A stretch of DNA of 64,000 bases from positions 1,471,874 to 1,535,873 of the forward strand of contig NC_031478.1 of assembly GCF_000006565.2 (NCBI RefSeq), read 5' to 3'. The stretch is from Toxoplasma gondii ME49 (taxonomy: Eukaryota > Apicomplexa > Conoidasida > Eucoccidiorida > Sarcocystidae). Below, in pieces: positions 1 through 10,057 of this stretch. Every line of letters begins with the position of its first letter. Within the stretch, counting starts at the first letter, position 1. Under the pieces are notes generated by a model. It saw only the letters and a list, made by a program, of their open reading frames with translations. It was not told the DNA's origin and made no database searches. Both the position numbers and the translations under genes were made by a program.

Positions 1-1244
1 CAGGCTTCTCAGATTCCTGCATCGACCCTCCACGTGGCGCCGGGTTATCTGCCTGCTCAGCCGGCAGTCGCGCCCCTGGGGGCTCCTGGGACCGGTCTCA
101 GTGAGACCCCTGGACTGTCTGTACACCCCGGGATGGCTGTGCAGCCACAGGACACGCAGATTCCGTCTTCGCGGGTGGGGCATCATGGCCTCCTGCCACC
201 CCACCTTGGCGACCCGGGGGCTTTTGGCCCGCCGGGGCAGCCCGCCCGGGGCGTAGGACCCGGCGACCCCAGACCCGAAGAACCTGGGCGATGTCGAGAA
301 GGCCGAGCCCCAACGCTGGCAGGGCCCCCTGTCTCGGACGCGCCCAGAGACACGGGCGGTGCAGAGGAACAGGGACTGGACGCCGTGCCCGGCTGGAAGG
401 AGTTCGCAGCCGACGGCTTGAGAGAAAACATGGACGTTTCAAAGCTTGCACAGGTGCGAGAACAAGCGAGGGAAAAACCACAAGAAATTCCCCTGTTTGT
501 GAGACTTGCGATAGGCGAGGACGCCGGCGCAACGCGACCGGAACCGTGCAGTTGGGTGTTCCTGACGCACAAAGGGAGCTCTCCCTTGTCGCCTCCGCCA
601 CATATATAAATGTACAAACGAAAATGAAGATACGCGCATTCACAATTAAGTGTGTACATATTTATATATGCTTTTATGTAGAGATGTGGAGACCCGAATC
701 AACAGCTAAGAAAGGCGTATAAGTGTCTCCCTTTCAGCCGTGACGTCGCGGCATGACTCGTCTGAGGCCCAGGAAGTAGAGTGGAAAGCGCAGCGTTGAT
801 TCGATTTCAGTGTTAGATTTAGGTGCATGTTTAACGAAATAAACAGTCACTTGCGTCTAACTTTGTCCGACGGTATACAAGTTCCGTTTGCAGCAGAACA
901 AGACGCGAGGACTCTTCGTCTGGTGGGTCTCTGGGATCCGCCCGTCACGATGAGGCTCGCGTGGATATATCTCAAACGACTCTGTAGTTCAGAGGGTCTT
1001 CTTTCGTTTCTCTGCCACATGTCAATTCTGTTTCGGCAGAAACGCGGCTGTAAATGTACAGTCTATGCATACTGTAGACAGACTGACATCTTTACGCATT
1101 TTGTTATTTGTTTTTCTGTTTTTTCGCTTTTTTCAGCACCCTGAGCTCCTCAAAGACCCCCGCATCAAATCGCGATTCATGCGCCTTCTGAGTCGGCACG
1201 AACAGATCAAAAATATCTTCCGGATGCTGGGCCTCGATGTCTGA
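1..1244 (+). CDS. C-terminal part of an unidentified Pro/Gly-rich protein (5' end outside window)
   Basis: The reading frame is open from base 1, so the gene starts upstream of the window. Exon A runs 1-453 and ends CAG^GTGCGAG in phase 0. Exon B runs 1137-1244, preceded by a T-rich tract and TTTTTTCAG, and is also phase 0, ending in TGA. The joined product has a low-complexity Pro/Gly/Arg/Glu region of about 120 residues, then a compact tail that spans the splice: DVSKLAQ joins HPELLKDPRIKSRF and ends RMLGLDV. The tail looks like a short helical domain with a DP turn, loosely reminiscent of STI1-type helical repeats, but I do not recognise the family. Continuity across a 683-base intron in matching phase supports the model. 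The function is unknown. Confidence 0.7.
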
Positions 1245-1299
1245 ACTCTCCGGCCACACCCCTTTGCATCCCACACAACAATTCCTTTTCTCTGCATGC

Positions 1300-1317
1300 A
1301 TATATATATATATATAT
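1300..1317. repeat. (TA)n microsatellite
   Basis: Uninterrupted TA dinucleotides just downstream of the first gene's stop codon, preceded by TGCATGCA. Confidence 0.9.
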
Positions 1318-2305
1318 TTAGATATACATGTATATGTATGGGAGGTTATACTGGTTGAGAGTCGAAAGGTTGTAGGAGAGTTAGGAAACTGTCAGAAGAT
1401 CGCCGTTACGCAAATATACATACATGGAGTGCTCTGTATGTTGACATATGCGGATTTCCGTGTGTTTACGTACTTAGGTATTGGCGCATGTGTTTATACT
1501 GGGGCACGTGCATGCATGGAGGGGTCACTGGGGATGTTGCGAAAAAATCGAAGAGTTCACTTTTGCCCCGGTTTATGCTAACTTTCTCTCCACTGAATAT
1601 GCGTTCAGTTACGAGGTACGGAGAGTTTGTGTGTAGGACTGTTATCTAAAACGGCGGTAACTGCTGCGTTTCAGTAGCGATTAACGTTCTCTTGTTCTTG
1701 AGTACTCAATGTTTCATGTGGGGAGGATTGAGGAGGGAGGCGAGGCTTCCAACGCGTCTGCTTCATCTACTCGTATTTCGCGACTTTTGAGTTTCCACGT
1801 TCTGTCTTCTTCCCTGTTGGCTCTCTCTGTCGCCTTTCCAGCGGTCTTGGCTGCTGTCTGTGGATTTTCTCCCGTTTCTTCCGTGTGGTTTTTCTCCCTG
1901 TGAAAGGCTCCGGTCTCCGCGTTTTTCGTGACGACACTCGAGCTCGTTTCCTGTGTCTCGTCTTTTCGGTCGGAAAACCAACTTCGTGGACAGACGCTTT
2001 TTTTGCCCTTGCGTCTTCTTCTCGATGATGCGTTCTGGAATGCACCGACTAGGCGCTGAAAAACCTGAAAACACTCTCGCTGGAAGCAACACCGACTTGA
2101 AGCTCCAGCTTCCTCCCTGTCTCCAATGAACATCTTTTTCACCCTTTCTCCATCAAGTGCTTTGTTTCGCCTTCCTACGGACTATGGTCTTTGTTTACCG
2201 GGTCCAAGTTCTAGTGTGCTCTGCATGGCCGCCATGTTAAGAACATTAAGTATAGTGGTATCCAGCATATGTTTGAAAAACCAACATTTGTATACGGGCT
2301 GTACA

Positions 2306-2326
2306 AATATCATGATATTCACTGTG
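2306..2326. repeat. Dispersed repeat, copy 1, with 14-bp palindrome
   Basis: A 21-base stretch identical to 3492-3512. It begins with a perfect 14-bp palindrome (AATATCATGATATT) followed by CACTGTG. Flanks are partly conserved between copies (upstream TTGT...GCTG, downstream TCTCTT). Confidence 0.7.
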
Positions 2327-2930
2327 GTAGTCTCTTGCCTAATATCAGTATGTACGAATGGGCCTGGGCCTGGCGCCTATTTAGTAACTGGATGAACGCT
2401 TTTAACGCCTGGCATGTACGGATAATACTCAACTCTTCTATAGTTAAAGCGCTACTGCTGGGACGCTGTGATGTTAAGCATCATAGGAAATGTTACACAT
2501 GTTAATTGGTAATGCATTGATAGAATTATCACACAAGCACTCAGCAAATCAACGAGACACGAGCTCAAAATCATAACGTGGTGTTCTCAGTGGTTTGCAA
2601 TAGAACTGTAACGCTTTGAGACATACACTAGACCCTTGCAGTCTCTCGTTTCGCTACCTCACTCTCTGCTTCCCAGCCCCGCTACCATCACGGGGGGAAG
2701 GAGGCTCCACCCGCTTCTCCCTGCAGTTGCGTGGTCGCTGTGTCCTCACTTTGACGTGTGTGCTTCGAAGCATGGATTCCGCTTCTTCCTTCTGGAAGCA
2801 CCTCTGCATTTTAAACACAGTTGTCTCTCTTGACACGGTACCCATTTCTTCCTCTCCTTGCTCTGACTGAAACCCACGAAGCTCTCCAATGATGTTTTCT
2901 TGTTTTCTTCACTCCTTCAGATCCCCACAT

Positions 2931-2955
2931 TATATATATATATATATATATATAT
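2931..2955. repeat. (TA)n microsatellite
   Basis: About 25 bases of TA repeat at the left edge of a long CT-rich region. Confidence 0.9.
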
Positions 2956-3491
2956 GTCCTGTGATGTGTGACTGTAGGTGTATGTCTCTTTCTCTCTGTG
3001 TGTTTCTCTGTCCGTGTCATTTTCCATGTCTGTGTCTTGGTCGGCGCCTGCCTGTTCCTGTGTCCCTTTCTGCCCATTGGATCTCTTCATCTCTACCTCT
3101 CTTTCTCTCCCCCTGTCTCTATTTGTCGTCCTTTGTCTCTGTCGCCAGTTCTCGCTCTGGCTGACGAGACGGAAAGGTGATCATTTTTCTCTTTGACACC
3201 GACAGTGTGGCAGTGAGGAGACAGTGAGTAGCTAGAAGTGTTAGTTGCCTCTTTTTGCCAGTCGACTTCACGGAAAACCTTGAATGCCCATGTTTGATTG
3301 AAATTTAGCTGCCACCAAGCTTAGAAACTCTATGTGGATGTGTTTTGTATAGTAAAGATATCTTCAGAGTCCTGGAGGGTTTATAAACTTTTTATGGAGA
3401 GTTTACACTACGAGTTGGACTATTGGTTTAGATCTCAAAGATGAACGCCGTGTATCCGTATTGCCAAAAGACTTTGTTTGCAAGCTGGACG

Positions 3492-3512
3492 AATATCATG
3501 ATATTCACTGTG
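3492..3512. repeat. Dispersed repeat, copy 2, with 14-bp palindrome
   Basis: Exact match over 21 bases to 2306-2326 in the same orientation, including the palindrome AATATCATGATATT. The surrounding 20-30 bases are diverged but alignable. Confidence 0.7.
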
Positions 3513-5136
3513 ATAATCTCTTTCCCTCGTTCTTTTGTCTTCCATCGGTGTGCTATAAATCTAAATCCATCATATAATTAAGGATTCGTAGTTGCAGTGA
3601 CCATTGCACTCCAAATAATCACAAGTACCACTCTAGCGTTTAGATACACTTCAGAAGCAACAGTACTTAATTCGACATATCACGCTCACTCTTGCCGTAC
3701 ATAATACTCTTATCACCCCGTGCTGATTGAGGAAGTCAAAGTTACCAGGGACGTTTGTACCAGCCTAACTAAAGTCCTGATGTCTTTTTGCGGTGTATAT
3801 AAATCTGAGAACGATGGTCAAGCTCCTCGTTTCTATTTGGCTCGCTGCGTACTTGGGATCAGACCAAAAAAACTTCACCCATGGTACTAGGAACTAGGAG
3901 ACTGCATCTGCTCTTGAAAAAACGTCTAGACAACGTATTGTAATTGCCACGTTGTAGGTACTTCTTGTCTCTGTACAGCTGCCGGTCTGGTGGAACGATC
4001 ACACCCAGATAACTCGGTCCCAAGGTAGACTCCTGGTCTTGGTAAAGTTGGGTGGTGGTGTACAGCAGTCCTATTGAGCTTGGTTGCCTGTATCTCGTAG
4101 CTGGAGTGTCTCGTCTCTCCTTCCAAACAATTTTCATAAACATCCGAAAGTCTGCACGTTTGCGATGAAAAATCAGTATATGTGCAGTTTGTATACAGAC
4201 GTTGGCTTTCCAAATATACGCTGGATACCGCCTAGTCCCCCGTAGTAAACTCAGTCAGCCAGTGGCAGAAATACTCTGACTTCAGTTTCTCCACATCGAG
4301 AGCGTTCCAGATGTAATCTGGAACGATTCGTACCCTCTCAGGAGAGTTGATACTTTCTAAAAGTGAATTTCAAGTTTTCGTTTTCGAGCTGGGGAGCATG
4401 TTGAGCTAAACGTGAGGGAATGCGAACTGCCAAAGATGAAGCGAACCTGATAGTTCGGAGACAGCAGGAAGGGAGTAGCGTATACTGAAAAAGACCCCAA
4501 TTACGAGATGCGACAACCCACGTGTTGTACTAGGTTCGAAATCCTATGTAAAGTTATCCAAAATACATTTGCCTCAAGACTAGCCGCACAGGGACCTCAC
4601 CAGCTGACGGTCTTCGTAGGAGGCGCAAACTACTTACTTCTGAAGCAAGTAAAAGAACCAATCCTAGACACGCAGACAACTGCGAACGTCGGACTCGGCA
4701 GCGAGACACCCTCCACGGTTTCTTTCAGAAATGGGATAGGATGAAACGGCGCGTTTGTGTTCAAAAGTCGCAATCATTCGCACTTGCGCACACCACAAGA
4801 CCATATCTCCTTTGCATGAGGCAAACGGGGTGCAATCGACGAAACAGATCTAGCTAACTGGCAAAACTCGACAGGCTCCTGCATGCAGCCGGAACAGACG
4901 CGCGCAAAGGCGGATCCTGGCTTCCGCATGCATCCAGAGAAGCGATGCTTCTCTTGGAAAACACCCTTTCGGAAGAGGGGCCAGCCACCAAAAAAAAATT
5001 GAGAGAAATCTCATCGAAAAACACAAAAGGTCTTTCAAACTGAAATTCACATTCTCCGTGCACGCAAAACTAATATTCTGGAACTCTTGTCTACACATAT
5101 ACGTATATGAATATACATACACTTTTATACATACGC

Positions 5137-5209
5137 ATATATATATATATATACAATGGGGCGTATACTTCCATGCACATATACGCATATATATATATAT
5201 ATATATATG
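5137..5209. repeat. Two (TA)n tracts in a tandem-like setting
   Basis: TA runs at about 5137-5152 and 5187-5209, each preceded by ATACGCATAT, suggesting local duplication of a short AT-rich unit downstream of the Yippee gene. Confidence 0.8.
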
Positions 5210-5550
5210 CAGCTCCATAGAAAAAAAAGATAAAGAGCTCGATGCATCCATTCAGCCTTTTCTGTTGCGAGATGAGCGGGTGGACGGAGCATTCACAGGA
5301 AACACCTGGGCAGAGCCCCTCGAGAATACATATCCACTGTATGCATACAGCCCAAAAATAGGCTGGGCGTCAGTCTCTCTACAGGAGAGACGGGAAGACA
5401 AGCAAGGTTTCCATCATCGTCCTCCCTTTAGATACTGTTCAGAAACGTTCTACGCTTTCTGAATTTGTTAGCCTTCAACGTCTATAGATGACGGGTGGGA
5501 CTACAAGACACTGTTTCTGTTTAGTGTCTTTTCTGCCAGGACAGTTCTTG

Positions 5551-6322
5551 TCACTCGTAGTCGAGGTCCCCGGAAGACATGTATGAGGACCGTTGCTGGC
5601 CGCTGTCGTCTTCTTCCAGACTCTTCAGCAGTGCCTGAGCGACGCGAAACAGACCCCAAACCGAACATCGAGCCACCATCCTTTCTGCTGCTCTCTTGCT
5701 TCCCTGCGCGTTTACCGTTTAGCGAGGAAACCGTCAACGTTACTAGACAATGTGCTTGCACAGCTCCAGAGCGATAGACACAGATTTGCGTATGGAGACA
5801 CAGACACAGCTGTAGATAGACAAAAAGACAGAGACAAACAGATACAGAGACAGAAAGGGATACATAGATAGACACAGAGAGGAGGAGAGATGAAGTGAGA
5901 GATAAATCAATACATACAGATACCCACGTGTGACTCAGTTGATTCGTGCAAACATATCCATGTATAGAGTGTGTGTGGTCGATAACTGTAGACTCCTGAG
6001 CCTCACCTTTTCAAGAATAAATTTTCCTTCTTTGTACTTTTGAGTCGCGTCGGAGGCACACTCGTAGCGCCATCCGACGTTCGTTCCGCAGTCATTGCAA
6101 TACACATCTGCAATAGTATGTTTTCCTGAAAAAAAGGTGAAACAACGGCAAGGAGCCTGACATAAATGGTGTGTTTTTGCCGATGTTGAAACAACGCAAC
6201 CGAGAAGGAACCGCGAACCATCCAGACTCCCGAAAACAAAAGACGACCCTGAAACAAGAAACACACTGCACCCACAATCCACTCTTATGTCCAGCCACCA
6301 TGCCTACAAAAAAATATATGCC

Positions 6323-6357
<35 letters not shown>

Positions 6358-8109
6358 GGAGAACCGCATGCGTATTCACGAAAGAAGCAGACACATGTGC
6401 TGAGCGGGAAGCATGAAGATACACGTAAGCATATGTGTGAACATGCTCGCATACGCATTCTATTATTACGCATGTATCTAAACAGTAACAAGGAGAGAGA
6501 TCATGACGCAACGACAGACACACAGACACGTCCACATGTATGTGTATAGAAGTGCATACGTGATGACTGGAGATATACCCATAAATCCACATAAGATATG
6601 GAAAAGAAGTGATATGCACATAGAGACAACATGCACACTGGTACAGAGCTGTAGACATTTGTGTGAGGAAGTTGGTATACGGCAGCCTGAGAAACAAAGC
6701 CACAGACTTCAGTCTCTCCGAATGAAATCAGAAAGTCTATCAGACACCTTGCGCGTACCCGTGGTCATGTTGCGGTCTTCCAAGGCGCCCTCCGATACAT
6801 TGACGACTCTGGACGGCAGGAGGAGGAGAAATAATTTAAAATAAAAAAGACAGGAGAACGCGGAGACGGAATTGCTCAGCACGAAGCGACATCGAGCACC
6901 GCAAGGACAACACAGGCAAATTCACTTCCGAAAAACTGAAACCATCCTCCCAAACCCTGTAGAACCTTTCGATCGACAGCAGCGAACGAAGCGGGGAACC
7001 ACGGCAGCATATTTCATATACATACATGCATATACACATGCGTGTATATGGTTCTGTATTTATACATATAATTGAGATATGAAAAGGGTTTGATAAGAAA
7101 ACGCAGAGGACGGAGAAAAAGGAAACAAGACGCACTTGCCGAAAAGCCATGCAGCACCCGTGCGACCTCGAAAGGACTTGCTGATGAGCTCGCTGTGAAC
7201 CGTCAGGTGGGTGTTGCATTGGATACAGCTGCAGAAAGAGAATGAAAAGGCACAAAAAGTTGCTCTTGGTTTCCAGTTGCTTTTTTCCATCACTCGAGCA
7301 CTGGCTTACTTCCGAAAAGAAGAGCTTTCGCCACAAAAACCACAAAACACTACTGTCACTCTCCTCCGGTTCACCTGCTTGTCTCTCTGTCGACATACCT
7401 ACACTTCCGTCTGCCTTTCTACCTCCATTTTCTGCATTCCTCCGCGTATCCCTTCTTCTCTGTCTATCTATCGCGCTCTATCTGTCTATTTATCTATCTC
7501 GGTCTATCTACACATCTATCTATCTCCGTTTGTATCTCTGCATGCGTTTCTCTACACGAATGTGTATCTTCTTTGCCGATGACTCATACATAAGCAGACG
7601 GCTAGAGACGTCTGCTGCCGGATGAGAGCACAGATTCCGCGGCTGAGGTTTCGTTGGTGAGTACTTCGTTCTTTTTAAATGGCGCAGAGATCTCGCAGGT
7701 TCGGTTGTACGTCCTGCTAGTCTGCCCCCTCGAGAGTTGATCACAAGACGCTTGGTAAATGACATGTGACGAGTAGAACCTCCTTTCACGGCGACGACCG
7801 AGACGGATGATCCTACCTGAACTCCGTCTAAAACAGAGGCAGCAGTTGGCCGTTGAGGTATTCCCCAAGGCAAGAAAAAGAGAAGTGAAGCAAGTCAAAC
7901 AAGACAGATGCTTATCTGGAGTGTTAACGGCCGACAGGAATACGAGTGCGCATCGCGTAGCTCACTAAACAGCAGAGATCAAACGGACTCATTTTCTGAA
8001 ACTCTCTCTTCAGTGCACAAGCGGAGACACGAGAAAGAAACAGACAAAAGTTGCAGACCTACAGGTAGACCTTTCTGCCGGTGAGCTGGTGGCGAAAGTC
8101 TCTCCCCAT
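5551..8109 (-). CDS. Yippee family zinc-binding protein, YPEL5-like (5 exons, 130 aa)
   Basis: Minus-strand exons in order are 8109-8063, 7228-7136, 6808-6759, 6125-6007 and 5634-5551. All junctions are GT..AG and phases agree, giving 393 nt including TGA. The product starts [20 protein letters not shown], which lines up with the start of YPEL5, and has the usual length of that subgroup (about 120 aa). It carries the Yippee zinc ligands C17-x2-C20 and C73-x2-C76. Family-typical segments include the [12 protein letters not shown] segment, the LF-x-KVVN segment, and GW-x-YE with [11 protein letters not shown]. The tail is acidic and hydrophilic (LEEDDSG...DLDYE). YPEL5 in other eukaryotes is a subunit linked to the GID/CTLH ubiquitin ligase; that role here is inferred only. 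The initiator ATG at 8109 is fixed by homology, and exon 1 contributes only 15 codons plus two bases. Confidence 0.94.
6323..6357. repeat. Compound (TA)n(GA)n microsatellite in a Yippee intron
   Basis: A TA run passes directly into a GA run, inside the intron between the third and fourth coding exons of the minus-strand Yippee gene. Confidence 0.85.
7441..7535. repeat. Imperfect TCTA/TCTG tetranucleotide tract
   Basis: Degenerate tandem TCTA/TCTG units on the plus strand, inside the first coding intron of the Yippee gene. Confidence 0.7.
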
Positions 8110-10057
8110 TTTCGCTTCCTTCTCGAGTGTTCTGTCGAGAACGCGCGTCTCGTCTCGCTTCTGCTCCGCGACCCGCTCTCTTCGCCTTCTTCGCCTGCCG
8201 GGAGAGTTCCTTCTCTTCAGAAGGAACCGGGGAGTCTTTTCAGCTGCAGAGTCTCTCCAGAGAGAACCAAGAGAGACCGAATGCAGAAAGTTCCAGCTCT
8301 TGAGATTCAGGAGCAACGCTCCATAAAAACACCCAAATGTCTGGCCACAGACCCTCGCGTACACGAAAACGTATGCAGACTCCGAGACTCCACCCTCACG
8401 CGTGGAAGAGTGTACCTGCGCATGTGTGGGCAGAAACTTTTCGCGGTCGATGTATCTCTTTTTGCTAGCAGATCGATATGAGAGTGGAGAGAAGAGGAGA
8501 ATGCAGGTGAAGCAGGTGACGGAAAGGCAAGGTAAACGCGACAGTGAACGTGTAATCGAGATGCGAGATCTGTTGAAGCAGGTCCGAGGAAAAGAGAGGT
8601 TCTAAGCAAAGAGAGGAGAAGTGAGAGACAACAGCCTTGTCCTGGAGAGAAAAAGTTGAAGGACTCCTGCGCTGGATGAGATTCTGGGCGTTGTCTTTCA
8701 GCACAGTCCGGAGGAGTGGCGGTGTCCAGCAGTCACAGCTGCAGACAGCTGAGAGCGGTGGACTTCGCTATCTCTCGGCATTGAGGTTGTCCCACAGTGG
8801 AGAAAGGAAAGGTGCCAGAAGTTTCGGAGAGTCTCAAGCCAGAGAAATCCGCAAAAACAGAGAGGCACAGAAACCGAGAGAGTCCGAAAGAAAACTGGAG
8901 AAGAGGAAAACTCTTTCCAACGCAGCTCTGGACGAGGCGCTGGCCGCAAGGCCAAGAGGCGCCTTGCAGATTATGTGTCGGATTTCTGGAAATCGCTCGA
9001 GTTCGCGGGAATTAACGGCACTGTCCACGCTGTTGTGAGGCAGATTGAGGGACTTGGAGCTTTTCCTTGAGTTCACGAGAAGAGAACCGAGAAGAAGAGG
9101 AAAGAAAAAAAGCCAGAAGAGCCAAGCTCCACACAGCTACTCGCCTCCCGCTTGCAGCTGAGTGGACGAGGCACCGCACGCCTCGAGACTGGAAAGAATC
9201 TCACAGCATTGATCCGCGAGCAGAGACACGCGTTTCTCTAGGATTGGACGCAGAGAGAGAAACTCACGAAAAGCAACAAAAGACAAATGGCGTTTCTCGC
9301 GTTTCTCGCGGTCCGAGACGGACTCAAAGCGAAGAAAGCCGCAAGGCACTACTCACCGTTGCGCGGGGGTGCTCCGGCAGAGGAAAAGCTGCTGCATGCA
9401 GAGAGCACGAGAAAAGAGAAAGGCGTTCGAACAGTGTGAAGATCGAGGAGACGGTCTCCATTTTCCTTTTATCTCAAAAGCAGTCTCTGCTCCCTTGATG
9501 CTGTCTTTGTGTGTATTCTGGTGTTTATGTTTGTGTGCGTGTGTCTTCTCCGCCGCTGTCTGCGGCCCAGTTTTCCACCACGTCCGGCGTCCTCTTTTTC
9601 TCGCCTTTCTTGACTTCAGCGGCTCTGTGTTTCTTCCCTAACTCCTCTTGGGAGACTCTCCTTCTCTACCCTCTCCTCCACGCCACATTCCTCTCGCGGT
9701 TTCTCGTCTTTTTCTGTCGCCTCTTCCTCTTCCGCGGAAAAACCAAACCCGACACTCTTGAACCTGTCCGCTGTCTGCGCGTTCGCTGTCTCGCACACTC
9801 CTCGTCTCGGTTTTCCTGATATAGAGTCATTTGCGTACATGTCTGTATGTCTAGGCATATAAATGTACATATAAACGTTTTTACGTGGATATTTTTCCTG
9901 TCCTATCGCCTCCCAAGACATCTCTGTGTGTGTGGCACTTTCGGCCTAAATTTTGCTTCGTCATCCCCTGGACTGCACCGGGACTTCTTCTCCACACCAA
10001 AATGTCTCTCCCTTAGACCCCCGAGAGCGACTGTCTTCACAGTGCTTTGCCGCAACA
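8110..10057. other. Divergent upstream region (Yippee minus / giant gene plus)
   Basis: This 1.95-kb stretch separates two divergently transcribed genes and should contain both 5' UTRs and promoters. It is GC-richer than the intergenic DNA further left and rich in GAGA/CGTCTC words (for example at 8135-8160), with a GAGACG inverted repeat at 9447-9459. Short ORFs on both strands show no protein-like content. Confidence 0.6.
9447..9459. promoter_or_regulatory. GAGACG inverted repeat (GGAGAC-G-GTCTCC)
   Basis: A perfect 6+6 inverted repeat around one base, containing the GAGACG word described as a cis-element in Toxoplasma promoters. It lies in the divergent region about 600 bp upstream of the giant gene's ATG and 1.3 kb upstream of the Yippee ATG. 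The regulatory role is inferred from motif and position. Confidence 0.4.

Larger units (their letters stand above)
1245..5550. other. Convergent intergenic region / 3' UTRs
   Basis: This lies between the 3' end of a plus-strand gene and the 3' end of the minus-strand Yippee gene, so it should hold both 3' UTRs. I found no ORF with protein-like content or paired splice sites. It contains several (TA)n tracts, a pyrimidine-rich stretch at about 2970-3170, and two copies of a 21-base sequence (2306-2326 and 3492-3512). Confidence 0.6.

Noticed and set aside
4525..4545. GGTTCGAAATCC resembling a tRNA T-loop
   Set aside because: No matching acceptor stem, D-arm or anticodon arm could be folded around it.
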